Below, piece after piece: positions 35,188-44,591 of a DNA stretch of 64,000 nt. Each line of letters starts with the position of its first letter. The first letter of the stretch is position 1. Under the pieces are notes generated by a model, which was not told where the DNA came from, searched no databases, and worked only from the letters and a program-made list of their open reading frames with translations. Source of the stretch: Bradyrhizobium lablabi (GTDB lineage: Bacteria > Pseudomonadota > Alphaproteobacteria > Rhizobiales > Xanthobacteraceae); contig NZ_LT670844.1 of NCBI RefSeq assembly GCF_900141755.1, forward strand, positions 2,046,001 through 2,110,000, in the 5' to 3' direction. The position numbers and the translations under genes were made by a program.

Positions 35188-36096
35188 ATGTCGGCTATCA
35201 ACTTTCAGCACCTCCGATACGCGGTTGCAGCTGCAGACCATGGCAGCTTTCGGCGCGCTGCTGACGCGTTACTTTTGCGGCAATCGACGCTGAGCCGCTG
35301 CATTCGCCAACTAGAACATTCAGTTGGTGTGGCGATCTTCGAGCGATCAAGCGGCGGTGTACGCGCGACCGAAACGGGCCGCAATTTTTTGCGCATCGCT
35401 CGATCGATCCTGGAACAAATGGACTCACTCATCACCAATGCGTATATGGCCGGCCGCGGCGAAGCTGGCCGGCTCTCGATCGGCTTTTACACTTCGCTTT
35501 CAGCCGGCAATTTACGTGCAACACTTGTCGACTATGCGCAACGGTTTCCGCAAATCGACGTCGGCATGATCGAATGTTCGCGGACGCGACTTGTGACCGC
35601 TCTCCGCAATGGAACAATAGATCTCGCGATCGTGACCGGCGAGACACCTTTCTTGGAAAGCAAGTCGATGCCGCTTTGGAGCGAACGAATTTTTGTCTTA
35701 CTACCGGAGGGCCATCGACTGACCAGCAGCGAAACTATCTATTGGACCGATCTGAAGGGCGAGACGCTGGTGCTAAGCCAACGTGATCCCGGACCCGAGA
35801 TTCAGGACCTACTCATTGCCAAGCTCGCGTCACCGGAGGATCGGCCCAAACTGGTCCGTCACGATGTAAGCCAGGAGAGCATCAAGAGCCTAGTCGGCGC
35901 CGGCTTTGGTATCGGCTTGACGATTGAAGCCTCTCTCGGTGCTAGTTTTACCGGCGTGATTCTTAGGGAAGTCCGTGACGGGATTGGCCCAGCGCGAATG
36001 GGTCATTCGGCGAACTGGCGGGAGCACAATGAGAATCCTGCTCTGGCAAGCTTCCTGAAGCTTCTCAGAGAGCGCTATCCCTCCCCTTCAATCTGA
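35188..36096 (+). CDS. LysR-family transcriptional regulator
   Basis: 302 residues from the ATG at 35188 (MSAINFQHLRYAVAAADHGS); an upstream ATG at 35143 would add 15 residues. The N-terminal winged HTH is clear (SFRRAADALLLRQSTLSRCI, RQLEHSVGVAIFERSSGGV). A two-lobed substrate-binding domain follows with GRLSIGFYTSLSAGNLR and SLVGAGFGIGLTIEASLG. It sits between traI and the trb operon and is convergent with the DUF2274 gene, overlapping it by 22 bp. Its ligand and targets are unknown. Confidence 0.85.
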   Translation: MSAINFQHLRYAVAAADHGSFRRAADALLLRQSTLSRCIRQLEHSVGVAIFERSSGGVRATETGRNFLRIARSILEQMDSLITNAYMAGRGEAGRLSIGFYTSLSAGNLRATLVDYAQRFPQIDVGMIECSRTRLVTALRNGTIDLAIVTGETPFLESKSMPLWSERIFVLLPEGHRLTSSETIYWTDLKGETLVLSQRDPGPEIQDLLIAKLASPEDRPKLVRHDVSQESIKSLVGAGFGIGLTIEASLGASFTGVILREVRDGIGPARMGHSANWREHNENPALASFLKLLRERYPSPSI

Positions 36097-36311
36097 TTTT
36101 TACGCCGACCCTTTGCAAAGGCCCGGTCGGTCGTCATGAAACGCGCCAGCATCGGCGCCACCAGTTTTGAGGGATCGGTGATCGCTTGCCCGGTTTCGCG
36201 GGCTAGCGCTTCGGCGTAGGCAAGCAGATCACGATGCACTGCCGCCGGCAGTTCGATCGTTAGCTTGACCGGCTTGTCGTCCACAATGGCGCCGAGCTTG
36301 AGCTTTACCAT
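36075..36311 (-). CDS. DUF2274 family protein
   Basis: 78 residues from ATG 36311 (MVKLKLGAIVDDKPVKLTIE). DUF2274 proteins are short and commonly the last gene of trb operons. The sequence ELPAAVHRDLLAYAEALARE resembles a ribbon-helix-helix fold, so a DNA-binding or regulatory role is possible. The start ten bases after the trbI stop fits co-transcription. The 3' end overlaps the convergent LysR gene. Confidence 0.8.
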   Translation of the reverse strand: MVKLKLGAIVDDKPVKLTIELPAAVHRDLLAYAEALARETGQAITDPSKLVAPMLARFMTTDRAFAKGRRKNQIEGEG

Positions 36312-36321
36312 ATTTGTCTTC

Positions 36322-37545
36322 CTAACCTTTGTAAGGCTCGAGCACGAGGTCACGATTGACGATCACGCGGACCGGGAAACCAGGCCTAATCGTTAGCGTC
36401 GGTTGAATGTTGAGATTCCGTTGGACGACCTTCTGTCCCGTCTGATTCAAGCTATCGCTGGATCCGCGTCTGAGCGCCTGGATGATGTCGCCATTGTTGC
36501 CGGTATCGGAGCCGGCGCCGAGTTCACTTCCAACGCCAAGCAACGTGGACAGCAGCGCGGCCTTGAACAGACCGCCCCAATGATTGTCGACTTCATCCTC
36601 GAGGCCGGCATAACCCGCGGTGTCGGCGCCGGGCTGGCGCTCCAGCACGATGGAACGGCCGTTCGGCATGATCAGGCGGGTCCAAACCAACAGCACACGC
36701 GACTGACCGAACGAAACTTGGCTGTCGTAAACACCAATCAGTCTCGTCCCTTGCGGAACGAGAAGGAAGCGTCCGGTCGGACTATCGTAGACGTTCTCGG
36801 TCACCTGGGCGGTGATCTGGCCGGGCAGATCCGAGCGAATGCCGGTAATCAGCGACCCCGGGATGACATTGCCCGCCTGGACCACATACGACGATGCGGG
36901 CGCGGCGATCCTGTCCGGACTTGTGGTACGGCGATCGACCGATGCGTTGACGAAGGCAAGTTTACGGTCCTGGCCGTTCTGCCCGAGCGTCTCGTCGACT
37001 GAGGATTGGGCCGGTTGACCCGGCTGGGTTGACGTGGGAGCCGAGGAATCACTCGAAGCGGATTGGACGGACGGCAACGCCAACTCGCGAATACTGGTCG
37101 AGGCAAACAGCCGGCTCAGACGCGCGGCTTCGATCTCTTGACCGATGCGTTGCTGCTCCCCATCAATGGAAGGCACCGCCCCCGAAGGCGCGTTTTGCGC
37201 GTTCAATATTGGGCGTCCGAGATCGCCGGGCAGCGCTGGTCCGAGCGGTGGCACCTGGCGGGGCACACCGGCATAGTCCCGCGGAAGGCCGTTCAGTCCG
37301 TCGGCGACATTATGATGATCGATAGTATAGAGCTCGGATGGCGCGGATGTATGCGACCGATTATTCTGCAGCGCCCAGAACACGGCACCGAAGATTGCAA
37401 GCGATCCGATTGCCGCGCCTCCTGCAAGGACTTTTCGGGAGAGCCGAGTGACGCGCGGGCGCTCTGCGCGCAATCGCATCGATGCCGCCCGGTCTGAATC
37501 ATTGTCGCCTCCCGGCCGAATGTCGGGTTCCGGCTCTAAACTCAC
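36322..37545 (-). CDS. trbI: Conjugal transfer protein TrbI (VirB10)
   Basis: 407 residues. A cytoplasmic N-terminus and one membrane helix (VLAGGAAIGSLAIFGAVFWA) are followed by a Pro-rich periplasmic linker and the VirB10 core domain: VVQAGNVIPGSLITGIRSDL, PTGRFLLVPQGTRLIGVYDS, LPGQITAQVTENVYD and NHWGGLFKAALLSTLLGVGS. It spans from the inner to the outer membrane in the T4SS core complex with TrbG. It overlaps trbG by 4 bp (ATGA). Confidence 0.93.
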   Translation of the reverse strand: MSLEPEPDIRPGGDNDSDRAASMRLRAERPRVTRLSRKVLAGGAAIGSLAIFGAVFWALQNNRSHTSAPSELYTIDHHNVADGLNGLPRDYAGVPRQVPPLGPALPGDLGRPILNAQNAPSGAVPSIDGEQQRIGQEIEAARLSRLFASTSIRELALPSVQSASSDSSAPTSTQPGQPAQSSVDETLGQNGQDRKLAFVNASVDRRTTSPDRIAAPASSYVVQAGNVIPGSLITGIRSDLPGQITAQVTENVYDSPTGRFLLVPQGTRLIGVYDSQVSFGQSRVLLVWTRLIMPNGRSIVLERQPGADTAGYAGLEDEVDNHWGGLFKAALLSTLLGVGSELGAGSDTGNNGDIIQALRRGSSDSLNQTGQKVVQRNLNIQPTLTIRPGFPVRVIVNRDLVLEPYKG

Positions 37546-38540
37546 CGCCCCGTCCCGTCGGTGCGGCTGATGCGGACGGTCTGCTGATGGTCACCTCCGA
37601 TTCTTAGTTCTGCCGCTGCAAACAGGCGGTCGACGATGTAATAGTTCTGCCGCACGCGGTAATTGACGAGTTGACCATCGCCCTGCGGCCCGATGACAAA
37701 CAATGGCGGGGCCTCTCCCTGCGCGATGCCGCTCGGCATCTCGATATAGACCTTGGACCCGTCATCGAAGGCGGAGACTGGGCGCCAGGGCGGGTTGTCG
37801 CCCTCGATCGCATAGCGAAACCGCAATCGCGAGATATCAACACCCTCGACAATTGGCGTGGCCGCCTCGGCGCTCGCGTTCTGGCGGCGCAGCGCGATCA
37901 GTTGGTCCTGCGGATATTGCCAAGAGACCGAGGCCATGTAGGTCTTCTCCGCCGAGCGAATCTCGAGGAGATAGGTGCGGCGATCGGTGTTGATGACAAC
38001 ATTGGAAACGAGATCAGGCCGTGTAGGTTTAACCAGGATGTGGATGCGCTTGGTCGGACCTGCTCCACTCTCGGTGTCGCCGATAATCCAGCGCACGGTA
38101 TCCCCGGCCGCGACCGGACCGGAACCAACAAGTTGCTCGCCTTCCTGCAAGGCGACATCAGTCACCTGGCCCGGCGCGGCATAGACCTGATACAGCGCGC
38201 CCGGCGAGAACGGATAGACCTGCACCGCGTTGATGTAACCATTGCGGGTCGGTTGCACCCGGGCTGCGGCGTTGGCTTTCTCGACGCGTCTACGCGGATC
38301 GCCGGACTCTGGCTTCGAACGCGCGCCATGAAGCGGCTTGAGCTGGCCGGGAAGCGGCAACAGTTTTGGCAATTCGACCACCTCAACTGGCTTCGGCGGA
38401 TCGGCGAGTTGGACGGCCGGCTCGGCGTCGTCATAGGAGATTTCCGGCGGGGGCTTTAGCGGAACAGCGCAGCCGGCAAGCGTTGAGACCGAAAAAAGCA
38501 GAACCGGCAATGCGGATCTACTCATGCAAAATGAACTCAT
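37542..38540 (-). CDS. trbG: Conjugal transfer protein TrbG (VirB9)
   Basis: 332 residues with a lipoprotein signal (ALPVLLFSVSTLAGC), so it is probably anchored in the outer membrane. The VirB9 core is visible: NAVQVYPFSPGALYQVYAAP, VTDVALQEGEQLVGSGPVAA, DTVRWIIGD, LVSNVVINTDRRTYLLEIRS and the C-terminal domain VNYRVRQNYYIVDRLFAAAE. It forms the outer-membrane ring of the core complex with TrbI. It overlaps trbF by an ATGA. Confidence 0.93.
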   Translation of the reverse strand: MSSFCMSRSALPVLLFSVSTLAGCAVPLKPPPEISYDDAEPAVQLADPPKPVEVVELPKLLPLPGQLKPLHGARSKPESGDPRRRVEKANAAARVQPTRNGYINAVQVYPFSPGALYQVYAAPGQVTDVALQEGEQLVGSGPVAAGDTVRWIIGDTESGAGPTKRIHILVKPTRPDLVSNVVINTDRRTYLLEIRSAEKTYMASVSWQYPQDQLIALRRQNASAEAATPIVEGVDISRLRFRYAIEGDNPPWRPVSAFDDGSKVYIEMPSGIAQGEAPPLFVIGPQGDGQLVNYRVRQNYYIVDRLFAAAELRIGGDHQQTVRISRTDGTGR

Positions 38541-39220
38541 TGCCCCAGTTCCTTCGACCAGTTGATGGCGTTAACGTAGACCCCAAGAGGATTCTTGCGC
38601 AGACGATCGGCGTCGCGGGGCGTGTCGATCACGACGGTGAGGATCGCGGTCCAACGCTCGGTCGCGCTTAAGCTGCCGTTCTCGTAAGCCCGCTGGATCC
38701 AGGCGACGCGGAACGAGGTCGGGGAAGCGCGGATGACGCTGGTGACCTCCACCGAAATCTGCAGTTTACCCAAATTGGCAAAGGGATCGTTGGTACGCGC
38801 GTACTCGTTGAGCGTGGCAGCACCACGGTCCGTGGTAAAGTCATAGGCGCGCAGCCAGTCCTGCCGCAGCACGATGCCATCGGCCGGCAATCCCCGCACG
38901 TCCTCGATGAAGCGCGCCAGGTGGAAAGCGATCTGTGGGTCAGCCGGCTGATAGCTGCTGTCGGCCGGCGCCACGGCCTGAGCCTGTCCGAGGCGATCGA
39001 CTTGCACCACCCACGGCGTCACCGTGCCCCGCACCGACTGCCAAATAAGGCCTGACGCAAGGCCGCCTGATAACAGCAGACAACTGAACGCCATCAGCCG
39101 CCAATTGCTGGCCTGAATCCGGGCAGAGCCAATGCGCTCGTCCCAGACCTGTGCTGCCTTCTGATACGGGGTTTCGGGTGCGGGCGTGCGGCCGTAGCGC
39201 ACGGAAGATCGTTTAAACAT
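38537..39220 (-). CDS. trbF: Conjugal transfer protein TrbF (VirB8)
   Basis: 227 residues. After a short cytoplasmic N-terminus (TPYQKAAQVWDERIGSARI) comes one membrane helix (MAFSCLLLSGGLASGLIW) and a VirB8-like periplasmic domain with TPWVVQVDRLGQAQAVAP and RASPTSFRVAWIQRAYENGS. It nucleates the inner-membrane part of the transfer channel. It abuts trbL (one-base overlap) and trbG (4-base overlap). Confidence 0.92.
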   Translation of the reverse strand: MFKRSSVRYGRTPAPETPYQKAAQVWDERIGSARIQASNWRLMAFSCLLLSGGLASGLIWQSVRGTVTPWVVQVDRLGQAQAVAPADSSYQPADPQIAFHLARFIEDVRGLPADGIVLRQDWLRAYDFTTDRGAATLNEYARTNDPFANLGKLQISVEVTSVIRASPTSFRVAWIQRAYENGSLSATERWTAILTVVIDTPRDADRLRKNPLGVYVNAINWSKELGQ

Positions 39221-40452
39221 CAGCGTTCACCTTCAGTGAGATCGACGGAGGCCCCTCCGCCGCCGTGATCGGCGGAGCGGACCGCATGGGTTGCCGCGGA
39301 GGCGCCGTGGTTCACGGTCTGCGAGCGCTTCATGCGCGTCGCCCACGCGGGTGATGTACCAGCGGATGATGAAGCAGTTGACCCTGCGCTCTGCCCTGCT
39401 TCTGATGCTGCCGCACCTGCGGATCGACGAAGCGAGCCGGCGATACTTGAGACGCTAGATTGTGCGACTCCCGTAAGTCCGCCCGCGCGATAGGTGGCGG
39501 ACGCTCCGGCAACCACCGAAGCGCTGCCTCGCGCAGCACTGGCGAGGGCTCCGCCTGCCGCCCCCGCGCCGATGACGGCACCCGCCGCTCCAGCGGCAAC
39601 GACGCCACCCGCGGCCAAGCCCGTGCCAATGGCCGCGCCGGCGCCGAGTTGCGGACCGCCGGAGACAATGCCGTTAGCGATGCCGGGACCGAAGATGCCG
39701 AGGCCGAGCAATGCAAGAGCCGCGAGCACCATGGGCATGGCGTCTTCAATGGTCGGCTGGTTGCCGCCAAAGCCTGCGGTAAACTGAGAGAATAGATTCG
39801 AGCCGATGCCGACGATCACGGCTAACACCAGCACCTTGACCCCGGACGAGATGACGTTGCCGAGAACGCGCTCAGCGGCGAACGCGGTCTTGCCGAACAG
39901 GCCGAAAGGAATCAGCACGAAGCCCGCAAGCGTCGTCAGCTTGAACTCGATCAGCGTGATGAAGAGCTGGATCGCCAGGATAAAGAAGGCTAGCAGCACC
40001 ACGATCCAGGCGAACAGCAGCACGACGATCTGAACGAAGTTCTCGAAGAAGCTGATGTATCCCATCAGGCCGGAGATCGAATCCAGGATCGGACGTCCGG
40101 CATCGATGCCAACCTGGGCGATGCGTCCCGGGCTGAGCAGATCGGCGGTCGACATGCTTGTGCCGGATGCCTTGAGACCGAGGCCTGCAAAACTCTCGAA
40201 GACGATACGGGCGAGATTGTTCCAATTGCCGATTAGATAGGCGAAGACGCCGACGAACAGCGTCTTCTTCGCCAACCGGGCAATGATGTCCTCGTCGGCT
40301 GCCCAGCTCCAGAATATGGCTGCAAGGGTTATGTCGATTGCCGCCAGTGTCGTGGCCAGGAACGCAACTTCACTGTTGAGCAGACCGAAGCCTGAATCGA
40401 TGTAGCGGGTGAAGACCTCGAGGAAACGGTCAATGACGCCGGTGCCGCCCAT
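39220..40452 (-). CDS. trbL: P-type conjugative transfer protein TrbL (VirB6)
   Basis: 410 residues with six or more hydrophobic helices in the first 280 (VAFLATTLAAIDITLAAIFW, VLLFAWIVVLLAFFILAIQL, LAVIVGIGSNLFSQFTAGFG). A Gly/Ala-rich helix follows and then a low-complexity Ser/Ala tail. The N-terminal MGGTGVIDRFLEVFTRYIDS is characteristic of TrbL. It is the polytopic inner-membrane channel subunit. Confidence 0.92.
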   Translation of the reverse strand: MGGTGVIDRFLEVFTRYIDSGFGLLNSEVAFLATTLAAIDITLAAIFWSWAADEDIIARLAKKTLFVGVFAYLIGNWNNLARIVFESFAGLGLKASGTSMSTADLLSPGRIAQVGIDAGRPILDSISGLMGYISFFENFVQIVVLLFAWIVVLLAFFILAIQLFITLIEFKLTTLAGFVLIPFGLFGKTAFAAERVLGNVISSGVKVLVLAVIVGIGSNLFSQFTAGFGGNQPTIEDAMPMVLAALALLGLGIFGPGIANGIVSGGPQLGAGAAIGTGLAAGGVVAAGAAGAVIGAGAAGGALASAARGSASVVAGASATYRAGGLTGVAQSSVSSIAGSLRRSAGAAASEAGQSAGSTASSSAGTSPAWATRMKRSQTVNHGASAATHAVRSADHGGGGASVDLTEGER

Positions 40453-40814
40453 CAGCGCTTCTCGCTCTGGACTTCAAACGGCGTGACCCGGTCCTGGCTC
40501 TTCGCCGGCCCGGTGACTGCGCTGGGGATTGGCTCCGCTGGAATCCGGATCGGTTTCACGGGCGCGAAGAAGTGCTGACGATTTTCAGCCCACGCGCGGC
40601 GGCAGCTGTCGAGTGCAATAGCTTCGTCAGCCGTGATGGTTCGACAGCGCGCGAGCTCTGATGCGAGCGCATCCGCTTGCTCGTGCTCCAGGGGCGCGAT
40701 GATACCAGCGTCTTCGCCGCGCCGACTATGGATGACAGCGACGACCGCGGCGAACGCAAGAAACGCCATTACCGCGATCCGCACGAATTGTTGTGGCGTG
40801 ATGTGGTCGGTCAT
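40452..40814 (-). CDS. trbK: Putative entry exclusion protein TrbK-alt
   Basis: 120 residues. One N-terminal membrane helix (AVMAFLAFAAVVAVIHSRRG) and a periplasmic tail with CRTITADEAIALDSCRRAWA, which holds two Cys residues. This fits the TrbK-alt family found between trbJ and trbL in alphaproteobacterial ICEs. TrbK proteins usually block redundant entry of the same element. Start and stop abut the neighbouring trb genes. Confidence 0.85.
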   Translation of the reverse strand: MTDHITPQQFVRIAVMAFLAFAAVVAVIHSRRGEDAGIIAPLEHEQADALASELARCRTITADEAIALDSCRRAWAENRQHFFAPVKPIRIPAEPIPSAVTGPAKSQDRVTPFEVQSEKR

Positions 40815-41545
40815 CAGTGAAACATCTGAACGCTGGTGGACTGGTAGCCAACGCCAGGCGTCAGGAAGTGGCGAAGCTGCTCCCTCCCCTGATCCTGCGC
40901 AGCCGCCCGTTGCGCAGCTTCTAGGCTGGCGGCTCGACCTTGCGCCGCAACCGTCGCGGTGAGATCCGCGAGTTGTTGGGCCTGCAGCGCGACCAGTTGG
41001 TTACCGGCTTGCGTTGCCTGCAGCGCACCGGTGGCGGACTGGCTTGACGTCACCAGTGCGGACATCTGGGTTCGGTTGGTGTCGAGGTTGCCGACGACGC
41101 CGGCCTGCACCCGCAACGCATCTTGGAATGCCGCGACCGAGGTCTGCCAACGCACTTGCGCATTTGATATCAGCGTCTGGCTCGATGTAGACGCCGAAAC
41201 CGGAGCGTAGGTCGTGGAAAAGGCGCGGTCGATCTGCTGGACGTCGTAGGCGATCCGCTGGGCCTGGGTCAGAAGCTGCTGCGTGCGTTGGATCGACTGC
41301 TGAAGTTGCTGCAAGGATGAGTACGGCAGGCTCGCAAGATTTCTCGCCTGGTTGATCAACATCTGGGCCTGATTTTGCAGAGACGTGATCTGATTGTTGA
41401 TCTGCTGCAGCGCGCGGGCCGCGGTGAGCACGTTCTGCACATAATTGTTGGGATCGAAGACGACGATCTGCGCCGAGGACGGTACAGCCGTTGCTGCGAT
41501 GGAGATCATGACGGCGCTTGCCGCCGCGAGATGACGGATTTTCAT
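40814..41545 (-). CDS. trbJ: P-type conjugative transfer protein TrbJ (VirB5)
   Basis: 243 residues from ATG 41545, which overlaps the trbE stop as ATGA. A Sec signal peptide (LAAASAVMISIAATAVPSSA) is followed by FDPNNYVQNVLTAARALQQI and a long alpha-helical, Gln-rich coiled region (NQITSLQNQAQMLINQARNL, LQQLQQSIQRTQQLLTQAQR), as in TrbJ/VirB5. It is a periplasmic or pilus-tip component. Confidence 0.92.
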   Translation of the reverse strand: MKIRHLAAASAVMISIAATAVPSSAQIVVFDPNNYVQNVLTAARALQQINNQITSLQNQAQMLINQARNLASLPYSSLQQLQQSIQRTQQLLTQAQRIAYDVQQIDRAFSTTYAPVSASTSSQTLISNAQVRWQTSVAAFQDALRVQAGVVGNLDTNRTQMSALVTSSQSATGALQATQAGNQLVALQAQQLADLTATVAAQGRAASLEAAQRAAAQDQGREQLRHFLTPGVGYQSTSVQMFH

Positions 41546-43986
41546 GGTAATCGCCCCTGGGTCGAGATATTGGGCATGACGTCGACAGCCCATTCGACAC
41601 CGCGATGGGCCAGCCACGCGGCGGCAAAGGCACCGCCGCGACCGTGTTCGGCGACGATTTTCTCGATCGCGGCCTGATCCGATTTTGCCGAAGCTGCCGT
41701 GAAGGCGAGCGCGACGGCACCAAGCCCGAGCTCAAACAGTCGATTGCCGCGCCGCGACTGACAATAATAATCCCGCTTTGGCGTTGCCCGGGCAAGAATC
41801 TCGATCTGCCGGTCGTTGAGGCCAAAACGGCGATAGATCGCCGTGATCTGCGGTTCGATGGCGCGTTCGTTCGGCAGGAACAGCCGCGTCGGACAACTCT
41901 CGATGATGGCCGGAGCGATGGCCGAGCCATCGATGTCTGATAAGGATTGCGTGGCAAAAATGACCGACGCATTCTTCTTGCGCAACGTCTTCAGCCATTC
42001 GCGCAGTTGTCCTGCGAAACCTTCGTCGTCGAGGGCGAGCCAACCTTCGTCGACGATCAACAGGGTCGGGCGTCCGTCCAGCCGTCCCTCGATGCGATGG
42101 AAGAGATAGGCGAGTACCGCAGGTGCCGCACCGGTCCCAATCAGGCCTTCGGTTTCAAACGCCTGGACTTCGGCCTCTCCGAGACGTTCGGCCTCGGCGT
42201 CGAGCAGGCGCCCATACGGACCGCCCAAGCAATAAGGTTGCAGCGCGCGCTTGAGCCCTTGCGACTGCAGCAGCACCGACAGACCGGTCAGCGTGCGCTC
42301 CGAGATTGGCGCCGATGCCAGCGATGACAGTGCCGACCAGAGATGGTCTTTCGCTTCCGGCGTGACATTGATTTTTTCACGCGCCAGGATGTTGGCAATC
42401 CACTCGGCCGCCCAGCCGCGCTCAGCGGCATCGTCGATCGCGGCCAAGGGTTGGAGTGCGACGGGCTGGCTGGCATCATCCGACAGCGCGCCACCGAGGT
42501 CATGCCAGTCGCCGTCCATGGCAAGCGCGGCGGCGCGGATCGAGCCGCCGAAGTCGAACGCGAATACCTGCGAGCCCGGATACCGCCGGAACTGCAGCGC
42601 CATCAGCGCCAGCAATACGCTCTTGCCGGCGCCGGTCGGACCCACCACCAGCGTATGGCCGACATCGCCGACATGGAGCGAGAAGCGGAACGGGGTCGAG
42701 CCTTCGGTCTTGCCAAATAACAGCGGCGGTGCGTTGAAATGCTCGTCACGTACCGGTCCGGCCCAAACCGCCGATAGCGGAATCATGTGGGCGAGATTTA
42801 GCGTCGAGACCGGCGGCTGACGCACGTTGGCGTACGCGTGTCCCGGAAGCGAGCCGAGCCAAGCTTCTACCGCGTTGACGCTCTCGGTCATGCAGGTGAA
42901 GTCACGCCCCTGGATGACTTTCTCGACCAGCCGGAGCTTTTCGTCGGCGACCCGCGGGTCATCATCCCATACCGTCACTGTCGCTGTGACGAAGGCTTGC
43001 CCAATCGCGTCAGACCCGAGTTCCTGCAGCGCGGCATCGGCGTCCATTGCCTTGTTATGGGCATCGGTGTCGACGAGCGCCGAGGCCTCGTTGGTCATCA
43101 CCTCCTTGAGGATCGCGGCGATCGATTTGCGCTTGGCAAACCATTGGCGGCGGATCTTGACCAGCAGCCTGGTGGCGTCGGTCTTGTCGAGCATGATCGC
43201 GCGAGTCGACCACCGGTAGGCGAAGGCCAACCGATTGAGTTCGTCCAGAATTCCAGGCGTCGTGACGGTCGGGAACCCGACGAGGGTGAGGACACGCAGA
43301 TGCTTGTCGCCGAGCGAGGGCTCAAGACCACAGGTCAGCGGCTGATCCGCCAGCAACGCATCGAGATACATCGGGATCTCGGGCATGCGAACGCGCTGGC
43401 GATTGGTCGAAACGGTCGAATGGAGGTAGGTCAGTGTCTGCGAGTCATCGAGCCACCGGATCTCCGGCATGAAGCCTTCGACGAGCTGGAGCACGCGGTC
43501 GGTGCGATCGACGAAACCGCGCAAGATTTCGCGGGCATCGGCTCCTTCGTTGCGGTCGCGCCCTTCGTAGAGGAAGCGCTCGGCCCGCGCGGCGTCTTCT
43601 GGCGGCGGCAGATACAGGAAAGTGAGGAAATAGCTCGACTCGTAGTGGGCACCCTCCTCTTCGAATTCCTCACGGCGTTCCAGGTCAACCAGCGCCGATG
43701 CCACATCCGGAAATTGACCTTCGGGATATCGGCTAGCGGCATGACGCTGCGCCTCGACGAAGACTGCCCAGCCCGAACCGAGCCGTCGGAAAGCATTGTT
43801 CAAGCGGCCGGCGACGCCGACCAGTTCGGCCGGCACCGCGGAATCCAGATCTGGACCACGAAACTTCGCGGTGCGCTGGAACGAGCCGTCTTTATTGAGA
43901 ACTACCCCCTCATCGACCAGAGCGGCCCAGGGCAAGAAATCTGCAAGCTGCGTGGTCGAGCGGCAATATTCTGCGAGGTTCATCAT
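41542..43986 (-). CDS. trbE: Conjugal transfer ATPase TrbE (VirB4)
   Basis: 814 residues from ATG 43986 (MMNLAEYCRSTTQLADFLPW). The N-terminal CagE/TrbE/VirB domain is followed by an ATPase domain with Walker A VVGPTGAGKSVLLALMAL, Walker B TLLIVDEGWLALDD and the motif KKNASVIFATQSLSDI. It is the largest ATPase of the T4SS, powering pilus assembly and transfer at the inner membrane. It starts four bases after trbD and overlaps trbJ. Full length. Confidence 0.94.
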   Translation of the reverse strand: MMNLAEYCRSTTQLADFLPWAALVDEGVVLNKDGSFQRTAKFRGPDLDSAVPAELVGVAGRLNNAFRRLGSGWAVFVEAQRHAASRYPEGQFPDVASALVDLERREEFEEEGAHYESSYFLTFLYLPPPEDAARAERFLYEGRDRNEGADAREILRGFVDRTDRVLQLVEGFMPEIRWLDDSQTLTYLHSTVSTNRQRVRMPEIPMYLDALLADQPLTCGLEPSLGDKHLRVLTLVGFPTVTTPGILDELNRLAFAYRWSTRAIMLDKTDATRLLVKIRRQWFAKRKSIAAILKEVMTNEASALVDTDAHNKAMDADAALQELGSDAIGQAFVTATVTVWDDDPRVADEKLRLVEKVIQGRDFTCMTESVNAVEAWLGSLPGHAYANVRQPPVSTLNLAHMIPLSAVWAGPVRDEHFNAPPLLFGKTEGSTPFRFSLHVGDVGHTLVVGPTGAGKSVLLALMALQFRRYPGSQVFAFDFGGSIRAAALAMDGDWHDLGGALSDDASQPVALQPLAAIDDAAERGWAAEWIANILAREKINVTPEAKDHLWSALSSLASAPISERTLTGLSVLLQSQGLKRALQPYCLGGPYGRLLDAEAERLGEAEVQAFETEGLIGTGAAPAVLAYLFHRIEGRLDGRPTLLIVDEGWLALDDEGFAGQLREWLKTLRKKNASVIFATQSLSDIDGSAIAPAIIESCPTRLFLPNERAIEPQITAIYRRFGLNDRQIEILARATPKRDYYCQSRRGNRLFELGLGAVALAFTAASAKSDQAAIEKIVAEHGRGGAFAAAWLAHRGVEWAVDVMPNISTQGRLP

Positions 43987-43990
43987 CGGC

Positions 43991-44260
43991 TCACACCCCC
44001 AGATAGCCAGCGATGCGAAGGTGCCGGCGCACCACATCGACAAATTGCGGATCGCGCTTCGCGGCCCACACCGCCGCCGCCTGCCCCATCACTCCCAACA
44101 GGATTCCAGCGATCCACAGCCGCAGGCCGAGGCCCAATGCGGCGGCCAGCGTGCCGTTGAGGATGGCGACCGCACGCGGCGCGCCGCCGAGCAGGATCGG
44201 TTCGGTCAGGGCGCGATGCACCGGCACACTGAAGCCAAGGATCGGTTCGGATCCTTCCAT
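43991..44260 (-). CDS. trbD: Conjugal transfer protein TrbD (VirB3)
   Basis: 89 residues from ATG 44260 (MEGSEPILGFSVPVHRALTE). The start shares one base with the trbC stop (TGATG). The short N-terminal PVHRALTEPILLGGAPR motif and two adjacent membrane helices (VAILNGTLAAALGLGL, LWIAGILLGVMGQAAAVWAA) are typical of TrbD/VirB3, an inner-membrane partner of TrbE. Confidence 0.92.
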   Translation of the reverse strand: MEGSEPILGFSVPVHRALTEPILLGGAPRAVAILNGTLAAALGLGLRLWIAGILLGVMGQAAAVWAAKRDPQFVDVVRRHLRIAGYLGV

Positions 44261-44589
44261 CACACCAGCACTCCACCACCGAACGAGAAGAACGACAGGA
44301 AGAAGGAACTCGCCGCGAACGCGATCGACAGACCGAACACGATCTGGATCAGTCGCCGGAAACCGCCTGACGTGTCGCCGAATGCCAGCGTCAACCCCGT
44401 GACGATGATGATGATCACGGCAAGGATCTTGGCGACCGGCCCCTCGACCGATTGCAGGATCTGATTCAGCGGCTGCTCCCACGGCATGTTCGAACCGGCC
44501 GCCCAAGCAGGGACGGATGCGAGAGATGCGATGCTGGTGATCGCGAGCGTTGTGGCGTAGCGATGGACGCGATGAAACGGTTGGAACAT
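44260..44589 (-). CDS. trbC: Conjugal transfer pilin TrbC (VirB2)
   Basis: 109 residues. A long signal peptide (TTLAITSIASLASVPAWAAG) is followed by NMPWEQPLNQILQSVEGPVA and two membrane helices separated by a short basic loop (ILAVIIIIVTGLTLAFGD, GFRRLIQIVFGLSIAFA). This is the VirB2/TrbC pilin pattern; mature TrbC is usually cyclised by TraF, whose gene lies at 54070. Confidence 0.92.
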   Translation of the reverse strand: MFQPFHRVHRYATTLAITSIASLASVPAWAAGSNMPWEQPLNQILQSVEGPVAKILAVIIIIVTGLTLAFGDTSGGFRRLIQIVFGLSIAFAASSFFLSFFSFGGGVLV

Positions 44590-44591
44590 GA

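Noticed and set aside
42838..44160. 440-codon plus-strand frame opposite trbE
   Set aside because: It is an antisense shadow of the well-supported trbE and trbD genes and has no family features.
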